A DNA stretch of 64,000 nucleotides from Microcosmobacter sp040493455 (lineage in GTDB: Bacteria; Bacteroidota; Bacteroidia; Flavobacteriales; Flavobacteriaceae). The stretch spans positions 62,001-126,000 of the forward strand of contig NZ_JANFDA010000003.1 in NCBI RefSeq assembly GCF_040493455.1, read 5' to 3'. Positions 17,788-26,092 of the stretch are shown here, piece by piece (position 1 is the stretch's first letter; every line of letters begins with the position of its first letter). The translations under genes and the position numbers were made by a program. The notes beneath the pieces were generated by a model. It was not told where the DNA came from. It saw nothing but the letters and a program-made list of their open reading frames with translations, and did not search any database.

Positions 17788-19626
17788 TTAAACAGGTCTT
17801 TCGATACCAAGTGCCTTAATACGAGAAGCTAATGTTGTGGGAGGGAGTTGAAGTAATTCGGCAGCACCATTCTTACCAGAAATTTTCCAACGGGTTTGTT
17901 TCAGAGCTTTGAGAATATTATCTCGTTCTAGCTTGGTTAACTCTTTTGAAGTTAGAATTTTTGAATTAACTTTTTCAACTAGATCCGCTGAAGTAGAATT
18001 ATCGGGTATGATACTACGCCAGTTGATTTTTCCCTTTTCAGAAATAATTATGGCGCGTTCAATTAGGTTTTGTAATTCACGGACATTCCCGGGCCAAGAG
18101 TAAGACATAAGTAAACTTTTATCCGAATCTGAAAGTGAAGCAACAGGTTTATTGAATTTTTTAGAGAACTGATCAATCATTTGCTCAGCAATTAATATAA
18201 CGTCTAAGCCTCTATCTTTTAAGGGAGGGACACTAATCGGAAAAACATTCAAGCGGTAATATAAATCTTCTCTAAATTTATTTTCTTGAGAATGTTTCAG
18301 AAGATCCCTATGCGTAGCAGCTATGATACGTACATCAACCTTTATGGTTTCCGAACTACCAACAGGATCAAACTCTCCTTCTTGTATAACTCGTAGTAAC
18401 TTTGGTTGTAACTCTAACGGCAATTCTCCAATTTCATCTAAGAAAATTGTGCCTTTATCTGCTATTAAGAATCTACCTTTTCTATCTGCAGTAGCACCAG
18501 TAAAGGCACCCTTCTTATGCCCAAATAACTCACTCTCTATCAAATTTGCAGGTATTGCACCACAATTGATACGTATAAGAGGTTTATCACTACGGTTGCT
18601 AGCTTTATGTATAGCTCTTGAAACCAATTCTTTTCCTGTGCCAGTTTCACCAGTTATCAGCACTGTAGCATCTGTTTCGGCAACTAGGTTTATTTGCTGT
18701 AAAACTAGTTTCATGCTCTCATTTTCTGCTACAATACCGTGATCGTTAGTAAGTTCTTTTATTTCTTCAGTAAGGTATTCGGTTTGCTTTGTTAGTAAGT
18801 TAATCTTATCCAAAGCCTCGAGCCGTTCTTCGATATTTCTAAGAATTAAAGTGTAGAATATATCTTCATCAGTGCCATATCTGCTTATGGTACCCTCATT
18901 TAAAGTCTCAGCTTCATTAGAGCCAATCACTTTCACGATTTCTGGCAAGTGGTTGTTGATTTGGCTATTGTCATCAGACATTACAATACCTTCAATGATT
19001 GAAGCGCTTGCGTCATCAAAAAAGAATAAAACATTTCGTTGAGCCACATCATCATTCTCCAGTAAAGCATTTGCAGAAGGATTGGTAAGAACAATCCTGA
19101 AGTTACTATCAAACATTATAATCGCATCCATAGCGCCTTCAATAAGACCTTTCATTTTAGAACTAGCCAATTCTAATGCCTTTTTAGAAGAAGTTAAACG
19201 CTCTTGAATATCATCTAATTCACGATGTCGCTTAATTAATAATGATAAGATACCTTGTGCTAAGCCTTGATCTTTGAACATTAAATCCATGAAATGCTTA
19301 TGCTCAATTTTCAGCAATTCTAAAGGCTTTGTAGCTGTAATCGAAGCAGATCTTACATCATTATCTATTAAAGCATACTCGCCAAAACAATCTCCTTCAC
19401 TAAGGTGGGTATAGATATGATCCTTATCATGGACCTTTACTTCGCCTTTTACAATGGCATACATAGCATCACCAGTATCACCTTTATGAAATACAACCTC
19501 ATTTCTTCTATAAGACTTCTCTTGTGCAAACTGGCTGAGATGACTTAAGGATACTTTCGATACTTCAGAAAAAAAAGTAGAATTGGATAATATTGAGATA
19601 ATTTTTTCTGAAGAAATTTTTGTCAT
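17788..19626 (-). CDS. Sigma-54 activator with cyclic-nucleotide-binding and PAS domains
   Basis: A 612-residue enhancer-binding protein. Residues 17-134 form a CRP-like cyclic-nucleotide-binding domain with an intact phosphate-binding cassette (FGEYALIDNDVRSASIT, Gly82, Glu83, Arg92, Ser93). A PAS-like domain follows (MDAIIMFDSNFRIVLTNPSA, about 165-285). The AAA+ domain has Walker A GETGTGKE and the sigma-54 contact loop GAFTGA. The C-terminus is a Fis-type HTH (GAAELLQLPPTTLASRIKALG). I choose ATG 19626; an upstream TTG at 19644 adds six residues. It probably senses a cyclic nucleotide and activates the osmC promoter. The adjacent divergent gene encodes a nucleotide cyclase. Confidence 0.88.
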   Translation of the reverse strand: MTKISSEKIISILSNSTFFSEVSKVSLSHLSQFAQEKSYRRNEVVFHKGDTGDAMYAIVKGEVKVHDKDHIYTHLSEGDCFGEYALIDNDVRSASITATKPLELLKIEHKHFMDLMFKDQGLAQGILSLLIKRHRELDDIQERLTSSKKALELASSKMKGLIEGAMDAIIMFDSNFRIVLTNPSANALLENDDVAQRNVLFFFDDASASIIEGIVMSDDNSQINNHLPEIVKVIGSNEAETLNEGTISRYGTDEDIFYTLILRNIEERLEALDKINLLTKQTEYLTEEIKELTNDHGIVAENESMKLVLQQINLVAETDATVLITGETGTGKELVSRAIHKASNRSDKPLIRINCGAIPANLIESELFGHKKGAFTGATADRKGRFLIADKGTIFLDEIGELPLELQPKLLRVIQEGEFDPVGSSETIKVDVRIIAATHRDLLKHSQENKFREDLYYRLNVFPISVPPLKDRGLDVILIAEQMIDQFSKKFNKPVASLSDSDKSLLMSYSWPGNVRELQNLIERAIIISEKGKINWRSIIPDNSTSADLVEKVNSKILTSKELTKLERDNILKALKQTRWKISGKNGAAELLQLPPTTLASRIKALGIERPV

Positions 19627-19761
19627 TACTCTGAATATAGTCAACCTTATCAGTGTTAAAGATAATTAATATTACCATTTTTTGAGTAGTAAGAAAGTTT
19701 TATTCAAAGACATATTGGCTATAAATCACTAAATTAGTAGACATAAAGCTATTAATCAATA

Positions 19762-21804
19762 ATGACCAGGGAACGTCAACTTGCAGCAATTATGTTTACA
19801 GACATAGAAGGCTATACAGCCTTGATGCAGCAAGATGAAGCTAAAGCTGTAGCGATTAGAACCCGGCTTAGAACTTCTTTTGAAGCTACCACAGAAGCCT
19901 TTAACGGTAGGATTATTCAATATTTTGGTGATGGAACTTTAAGTACATTCAGGAGTGCTGTTGATGCTGTTGAGTGCGCTATTGAGCTTCAAAAAGTATT
20001 CTTAACTGAACCCAAAATTCCCGTAAGAATAGGCATTCATGTTGGTGATATTATTTATTCTGAGGAAGATATTATTGGAGATGCGGTAAATGTTGCTGCA
20101 AGAATTGAATCTTGTGCTGTGCCAGGAAGTATTCTTATTTCTGATAAAGTACATGATCAAATTAGAAACCACACTCAGATAGATGTAAAATTCCTGGATG
20201 CTTATGAATTGAAAAATGTAGAAGGCGCAATGCCTCTGTTTGCAATTTCAAATGAAGGATTAGTGATTCCTAACCCTGAGGATATAAAAGGAAAGCTTAA
20301 AACAGTTCAAACGAATAATGATAAGATAAAATCATCGAAGCGCACGATTGCCATACTAAGTATTATAACATCTGTACTACTCATAGCTCTAGTGTATTTT
20401 CAGTTTATTAATAAACCCATTGAGATTGATGATTACTCAATAGCTGTACTACCATTCGATAATTTGAGCACCGATAATGACGCAGAGATTTTTAGGGATG
20501 GCATGACGGAAGATATCTTGACTCATTTGGCTAAGATTAAAGAATTGCATGTGATTTCTAGAACTTCAGTAATGCGTTATAAGGAGACAGAAAAGTCTAT
20601 CAAGGAGATTGCGAAGGAACTGGGTGTGTCCTTAATTTTAGAAGGAAGTATTAGAAAGTATGGTGATAAGGTTAGAGTGACAGCTCAGCTTATTGATGCA
20701 AAATCCGATCAACATATTTGGGCAGAAAATTATGATAGAACACTCACAGACATTTTTAATATTCAATCTGAAGTATCCAAGAAAATTGTATCGGCTTTAG
20801 AGCTTAATTTAACATCTGTAGAGGAACAAGGCTTGGCAAATATTCCTACGCAGAATGTAGAAGCCTATAAGCTGTTTCTTGAAGGTAAAAGAGAAACAGA
20901 TAAGCGAACTTCTGAAAGTATAACTAAAAGCATTGACTTGTATACCAAAGCTATTGAACTAGATTCAGCATATGCTGAAGCCTATGCAGAAATTGCCCAT
21001 TCAATCTATTTAGAAACCTACTATTCAGGTAGAGATTATGTTGAAGCCGCTAAAACAGCCAATACGTATTTGGATAAAGCGGAAGAGATCGATCCTAATA
21101 TTTCTCGGGTTTATTCAGTTAGAGGGTTGATATATAATATTGAAGGTAAATACGATGAGGCCTTAGCTGCTTTCGAAAAAGCAATTAGTTTGTCTCCAAA
21201 TGATGTCACTGCAAGAAGTCAATTTGCGACATTCTATTTCTATTCTAGGCAATATGAAAAGCAACTAGAACAGGCAGAAATTGCATACAAGTTAGACCCG
21301 CTCTCATTCCCAGTAGTCAATGGCTATTCCACAGCGCTAGCTTTTAATCATAAATATGATGAAGCTGAAAAGGTGCTAGATATTGCCGCAGGATTGAGTG
21401 ATGAGAATAGCAAGTTTGTATTAAATCGATCTTATTTCAGACTGTATATGGATCAACAAAAGTACAAGGAAGCTATAGAGCCATTAGAGCAAATTGTAAA
21501 TAAGCAGAATGTTTTTAATCGCTTTTTAGGGTATTGCTATGTAAAGACAGGTGATACTCTTAAAGCGCTACAAACACTCGAGGTGATTAGAAAAAACGTT
21601 AATGAGTTTGAAAGGAATCACAATCTGGCAGTAGTACATTCTGCTCTAAAAAATACGGACAGTGTGCTTTTTTATCTAGATACGATAAGAAATAAGCATA
21701 CAAGAGGGTTGCAACGAGAGCACACAGAATTCTTCACATACCTAAAAGACGATCCCAGATTTATTAAATTACTAGAAGATCATAACATAAAACAAAAAAA
21801 ATAA
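19762..21804 (+). CDS. Class III nucleotide cyclase with TolB-like and TPR domains
   Basis: A 680-residue protein. Residues 1-150 are a class III cyclase catalytic domain with metal-binding Asp14 (FTDIEGYT) and Asp57 (FGDG), transition-state Asn110 and Arg114 (VNVAAR), and Asp103 at the second purine-selecting position. The usual Lys is replaced by Gln53. One membrane helix spans about 195-216. A FlgO/TolB-N-like domain follows (IAVLPFDNLSTD, 225-345), then TPR repeats to the end. The catalytic domain is therefore cytoplasmic if the N-terminus is inside. It is head-to-head with the cyclic-nucleotide-binding sigma-54 activator, which makes it the likely source of that protein's ligand. Confidence 0.85.
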   Translation: MTRERQLAAIMFTDIEGYTALMQQDEAKAVAIRTRLRTSFEATTEAFNGRIIQYFGDGTLSTFRSAVDAVECAIELQKVFLTEPKIPVRIGIHVGDIIYSEEDIIGDAVNVAARIESCAVPGSILISDKVHDQIRNHTQIDVKFLDAYELKNVEGAMPLFAISNEGLVIPNPEDIKGKLKTVQTNNDKIKSSKRTIAILSIITSVLLIALVYFQFINKPIEIDDYSIAVLPFDNLSTDNDAEIFRDGMTEDILTHLAKIKELHVISRTSVMRYKETEKSIKEIAKELGVSLILEGSIRKYGDKVRVTAQLIDAKSDQHIWAENYDRTLTDIFNIQSEVSKKIVSALELNLTSVEEQGLANIPTQNVEAYKLFLEGKRETDKRTSESITKSIDLYTKAIELDSAYAEAYAEIAHSIYLETYYSGRDYVEAAKTANTYLDKAEEIDPNISRVYSVRGLIYNIEGKYDEALAAFEKAISLSPNDVTARSQFATFYFYSRQYEKQLEQAEIAYKLDPLSFPVVNGYSTALAFNHKYDEAEKVLDIAAGLSDENSKFVLNRSYFRLYMDQQKYKEAIEPLEQIVNKQNVFNRFLGYCYVKTGDTLKALQTLEVIRKNVNEFERNHNLAVVHSALKNTDSVLFYLDTIRNKHTRGLQREHTEFFTYLKDDPRFIKLLEDHNIKQKK

Positions 21805-21912
21805 AAACTGAATTTTGTTTTAAGCTTTTTATTTGGGTTATTATCGATTATTTATTGTAAATCAGTGAGATATGGTTAAGTTTAGTTGGCTATTAATCTC
21901 AATATACTTGCA

Positions 21913-24396
21913 ATGCTTAGAGTTGTTTCCAGTCTAAAACTTAAGGCTATAATTCGACTAACTTTATACATTCTTACTTTTCTATTTATTAATTTAAGCT
22001 TCAGTCAATCTCCAATTTTTGAGCCTTCAATGACTATTACAGCGTTAGGAGATGTATCATCACCAAGCAATGAGGAGGTCGATTTAATTATAGATGGTTC
22101 AGTGTCTACAAAATTTTTGGATTTTGAATATAATGATGGAATGGGATTTACAGTAGACTTAGGAGGATCTAAACGAATCGCTTCGTCTATTACTATTACT
22201 ACTGCCAATGATGTGCCAAATAGAGATCCACAAAACTTTACGATTTATGGTTCTAATAATGGAATTGATTTTGCAGAAATAGTCACTGACGCTATTCCTT
22301 GTGTTTCAGCAAGATTTAATGAGAGAACCTTTGATTTTACAAATACTGTGGCGTATGCATATTATCGAATTAACTTTGAGACTCAGTGTGGTTCAGCAAA
22401 CAGTATTCAACTTTCGGAGGTACAGTTGTATTCTACTTTGCCAACTGGTTACAGTGCTGGTCTGGTGCAATCTGGATATACAGACATTATGGGAGTCATT
22501 TTTAATGATACAGGTACTAAGATGTTTGTATGGGAAAAAAGAGGACATATATATGTATCTAACTGGGATGGTAGTGAATATGTAAAACAAGCACAGCCCA
22601 TATTGGATATTTCAGATGAAGTAGGAGACTGGAGAGATTTTGGTTTTTCAAGCTTTTGTTTAGACCCTGACTTTGATACTAATGGATTGATTTACATGTT
22701 CTATATGGTAGACCGAGAACATCTGATGGATTATGGGACTCCAGATTATGATCCAAATGATAATGATTATTTCGAAGCATCAATATCGAGGGTCACTAGA
22801 TACCAAGTTGATTTAGCAAGTAATCCACTTACTGTAGATTACAATTCTAGATTTGTACTTCTAGGTGAATCTGTATCTACAGGCATTCCCTTACTTCATG
22901 AATCTCATGCTGGGGGAACCATACTTTTTGGAACAGATGGAACTTTATTAATTTCAACAGGAGATAACGCTAGTTATTTAACCGAAGACACGGGTGGTGT
23001 AGGTCATACATATTATGATCAAGCTATTGATGATGGTATTCTAAGAGATGAGGAAAATGTAGGGGCTTTTAGAAGTCAAATGATTACATCCATGTGTGGA
23101 AAAGTGTTAAGAATAGATCCTATTACTGGTGATGGATTGCCTTCAAATCCACATTATAATTCCGATAATCCCAGATCCGCTGAATCTAGAATGTGGGCTA
23201 TGGGACTCCGTAACCCTTTTAGAATGTCAATAGAGCCAAATAGCGGTAGTACAAATCCAGATGATGGAAACCCTGGGATTTTGCACGTATCTGATGTAGG
23301 TTGGAATGTATGGGAAGACTTACACATTTTTGATAAAGCCGGATTGAATGGAGGTTGGCCTCTATTTGAAGGCCTTACAGTAAATAATGGATACTATGAT
23401 AGTAATACAACAAACCCAGACGAAGGGAATGTACTTTTTAAAGATAATTGTTTACAACCAACATCCTTTACTGATAATGCAGATCCTTCGCTAAGACGAT
23501 TTGTACACGATCGTCCCGAAATTGCGTGGAGGCATGGTGGTGCGAATCATACTAGAGTGCCATGGTTCAATGGTTCAGCTCCAACCGACCCTAGAGTTGG
23601 CAGTGCTGGCGCTCCAACTACGGGAATAGAATTTAATGGTAATGCTGCTGCAGGAGGTGTTTTTATTACTGGAAATGCTCTGGGAAGTAGTATGACTGGG
23701 AAGTATTTCTTTACAGACTATACTAGGAGCTGGATTCAGGTGGCAACCTTAACAGACGGGACTCAAAACTGGGTAAGCCACATTTCTAATTTAGCACCTA
23801 CGGGATTTGGATCTGGTATAGTGCATATTAATCAAAATCCACTAGATGGATTTGTGTATTATGTCAACATATTTGATGGTACAGTACACAAAATTTCCTT
23901 TGTAGGACCAGAATGGATTGAAGAACCAATGGATTTGATTGTTGAATGTGACGGTTCTTCAAATCTGGAGGCATTACTTGCAGACTGGTTGTCATTACCT
24001 GATGGTACAGTTACTTGTGGAATGCCAACAATTACTAATAACAGTGATGGAAATATCGAATGTGGTGAGACAAAAATAGTAACCTTTACATTACTTGACG
24101 AATGTGGGAATCATATCGAGAAAACGGTAAGCTTTACTGCTGATGAAACCCTTAGTACATCTAATAATACTTTAGAAGCCATTAAAATATACCCGAACCC
24201 AACTAGAGATTCATTTATGCTCTCCGGAATACAAGATAAATTAGAGCTTCGCTTATTTTCTCTTAAGGGAGAATTATTACTTATGAAGCAGGTTGAAAAT
24301 AATACTAAAATACCATTACAGTTATCTTCAGGTATATACATCATTCAAATTAACAGTGACCGTGAAGTTGAAACGCGTCGAATAATTATTAAATAA
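21913..24396 (+). CDS. T9SS-exported PQQ-type sugar dehydrogenase with discoidin-like domain
   Basis: An 827-residue protein starting at ATG 21913 (MLRVVSSLKL); the upstream TTG at 21886 would only lengthen the signal peptide. The signal peptide ends near FSQ. Residues 25-165 resemble an F5/8 type C (discoidin) domain (FTVDLGGSKRIASSITI, PQNFTIYGSNNG). The six-bladed glucose/sorbosone dehydrogenase propeller spans about 175-640 (HAGGTILFGTDGTLLISTGDN, MWAMGLRNPFR). An Ig-like, Cys-containing segment follows, then a type A T9SS domain (IKIYPNPTRDSFML). It is probably surface-attached and oxidises or binds sugars; whether it holds PQQ is unproven. Confidence 0.82.
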   Translation: MLRVVSSLKLKAIIRLTLYILTFLFINLSFSQSPIFEPSMTITALGDVSSPSNEEVDLIIDGSVSTKFLDFEYNDGMGFTVDLGGSKRIASSITITTANDVPNRDPQNFTIYGSNNGIDFAEIVTDAIPCVSARFNERTFDFTNTVAYAYYRINFETQCGSANSIQLSEVQLYSTLPTGYSAGLVQSGYTDIMGVIFNDTGTKMFVWEKRGHIYVSNWDGSEYVKQAQPILDISDEVGDWRDFGFSSFCLDPDFDTNGLIYMFYMVDREHLMDYGTPDYDPNDNDYFEASISRVTRYQVDLASNPLTVDYNSRFVLLGESVSTGIPLLHESHAGGTILFGTDGTLLISTGDNASYLTEDTGGVGHTYYDQAIDDGILRDEENVGAFRSQMITSMCGKVLRIDPITGDGLPSNPHYNSDNPRSAESRMWAMGLRNPFRMSIEPNSGSTNPDDGNPGILHVSDVGWNVWEDLHIFDKAGLNGGWPLFEGLTVNNGYYDSNTTNPDEGNVLFKDNCLQPTSFTDNADPSLRRFVHDRPEIAWRHGGANHTRVPWFNGSAPTDPRVGSAGAPTTGIEFNGNAAAGGVFITGNALGSSMTGKYFFTDYTRSWIQVATLTDGTQNWVSHISNLAPTGFGSGIVHINQNPLDGFVYYVNIFDGTVHKISFVGPEWIEEPMDLIVECDGSSNLEALLADWLSLPDGTVTCGMPTITNNSDGNIECGETKIVTFTLLDECGNHIEKTVSFTADETLSTSNNTLEAIKIYPNPTRDSFMLSGIQDKLELRLFSLKGELLLMKQVENNTKIPLQLSSGIYIIQINSDREVETRRIIIK

Positions 24397-24433
24397 AGTT
24401 GTAACATTTTTATTCAGTTGACGTCCTATAAGC

Positions 24434-24796
24434 ATGAAACAAGTTTATAGTACATCAATGCGTGAGGATAGACAACTTTTGTTGGTAACGCATCTTTGTC
24501 AATTATTAACCTTTATAACAGGTTTTGGAGGTCTTATAGTGCCATTGGTAATATGGGCTACTCAAAAAGATAAAGTGTTAGAAATGCACGAGCATGGTAA
24601 GGCCATTATTAATTTTCAGCTTAGCTTAATTATATATACAATTATTTGCATTCCACTAATACTAGCTTTTGGTTTAGGTATTTTAGGATTAATCGTATTG
24701 GGAGTTATCTCCTTAGTATTTCCTATTGTAAATGCTGTAAAAGCAAGTCAAGGTGAATTGCCATCGTATCCCTTATCTCTTAATTTTATTAGTTAG
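24434..24796 (+). CDS. DUF4870 small membrane protein
   Basis: A 120-residue protein with three hydrophobic segments and the DUF4870 pattern: HLCQLLTFITGFGGLIVPLVIW, then HGKAIINFQLSLIIY and a final VFPIVNAVKASQGE. This is a common inner-membrane family of unknown function. The gene lies 37 bases after the dehydrogenase and may be on the same transcript, which ends at the hairpin at 24842-24874. Confidence 0.82.
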   Translation: MKQVYSTSMREDRQLLLVTHLCQLLTFITGFGGLIVPLVIWATQKDKVLEMHEHGKAIINFQLSLIIYTIICIPLILAFGLGILGLIVLGVISLVFPIVNAVKASQGELPSYPLSLNFIS

Positions 24797-24841
24797 TTAG
24801 TTTTATTCCATGTTAATGGAGGTCTTAAAAAGAGATAATAC

Positions 24842-24874
24842 AAAAACGCTCACGTTACTACGGTGAGCGTTTTT
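24842..24874. terminator. Bidirectional terminator between the DUF4870 gene and dnaN
   Basis: Arms AAAAACGCTCAC and GTGAGCGTTTTT around a nine-base loop, A run on one side and T run on the other, between convergent genes. Confidence 0.9.
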
Positions 24875-24896
24875 AATTTATATGGTATTGGAAGTT

Positions 24897-26015
24897 TTAG
24901 TTATTAAGCATCACAGGCATTACAAGCATTGTAACTTGTTCACCTTCATCCAGACTATCTACAGGAGTAAGAATTCCTGCTCTATTTGGTAAACTCATTT
25001 CTAATTGTACATCGTCAGCATTTAAGTTACTAAGCATTTCTGTCAAGAAACGAGAGTTGAATCCTATTTGGATATCGTCACCTTGGTAGTCACAACTTAG
25101 ACGTTCTTCAGCCTTATTGCTGTAATCGATATCTTCAGCAGAAATATTTAACTCAGCACCAGCAATTTTCAGTCTGATTTGATGCGTGGTTTTATTTGAG
25201 AAAATAGATACACGACGCACAGAATTAAGGAACTGTGTACGTTGTATCGTTAGCTTGTTTGGATTCTCTTTTGGAATTACAGCTTCATAGTTAGGATATT
25301 TTCCATCTATCAAACGGCAAACGAGTTCAGAATTATCAAAAGTGAACTTCGCATTAGAATCATTGTATTCAATAGTAACATTATCTTCGCTTCCAGCAAG
25401 AATACCTTTCAACAAGTTTAAAGGCTTCTTAGGCATGATAAACTCTGCTACTTGGTCAGCTTTAACATCCTCTCTAGTATACTTCACAAGTTTGTGAGCA
25501 TCTGTAGCCACAAAAGTTAGGCTTTCTGTTGAAAACTGAAAGAACACACCACTCATCACTGGTCGAAGATCATCATTACCAGCAGCAAAAATAGTTTTGC
25601 TAATCGCTGTTGCTAAGATGTCTCCCATTATTGTAGTTGTACTTGGATTTTCAAGCGCTACGGCTTTAGGGAATTCATTTGAGTCAGCGTACGCAAGAGC
25701 ATACTTACCATGATTAGAGCTAATCTCTACAGTATTATTATCTTCAACAACGAAAGTCAATGGTTGCTCAGGAAATGTTTTTAAAGTGTCTAGCAATAAT
25801 CTAGCAGGAAGCGCAATACTTCCGTTTTCATCACTTTCTACATCAATAGAACTAGACATTGTGGTTTCTAGATCGCTTGCCGAAATGGTTAATTTTGAAT
25901 TATCCAATTCAAACAAGAAATTATCTAGAATTGGTAACGTATTAGAATTATTGATAACGCCTCCCAAAACTTGTAGCTGCTTTAAAAGTTGCGTGCTCGA
26001 TACAATGAATTTCAT
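24897..26015 (-). CDS. dnaN: DNA polymerase III beta sliding clamp
   Basis: A 372-residue protein with the three-domain clamp fold: MKFIVSSTQLLKQLQVLGGV, then NDDLRPVMSGVFFQ and FVATDAHKLVKYTRE, ending TMLVMPVMLNN, the C-terminal strand that forms part of the partner-binding pocket. The length equals the family norm (366-375). The dimeric ring holds the replicase and repair polymerases on DNA. dnaA and recF are not beside it; instead gldG is upstream, an arrangement common in flavobacteria. Confidence 0.96.
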   Translation of the reverse strand: MKFIVSSTQLLKQLQVLGGVINNSNTLPILDNFLFELDNSKLTISASDLETTMSSSIDVESDENGSIALPARLLLDTLKTFPEQPLTFVVEDNNTVEISSNHGKYALAYADSNEFPKAVALENPSTTTIMGDILATAISKTIFAAGNDDLRPVMSGVFFQFSTESLTFVATDAHKLVKYTREDVKADQVAEFIMPKKPLNLLKGILAGSEDNVTIEYNDSNAKFTFDNSELVCRLIDGKYPNYEAVIPKENPNKLTIQRTQFLNSVRRVSIFSNKTTHQIRLKIAGAELNISAEDIDYSNKAEERLSCDYQGDDIQIGFNSRFLTEMLSNLNADDVQLEMSLPNRAGILTPVDSLDEGEQVTMLVMPVMLNN

Positions 26016-26042
26016 CTATTATTCTGTCTTAAAATTGTCCTA

Positions 26043-26078
26043 CAAATATATCTTAATAGTGTTGTTTAATAAAACAAA
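26043..26078 (-). promoter_or_regulatory. Probable dnaN promoter
   Basis: On the minus strand TATATTTG (26050-26043) matches the -7 consensus. The nearest TTTG (26078-26075) is 24 bases away, slightly longer than ideal. Confidence 0.5.
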
Positions 26079-26092
26079 CTTATTAACAACTT

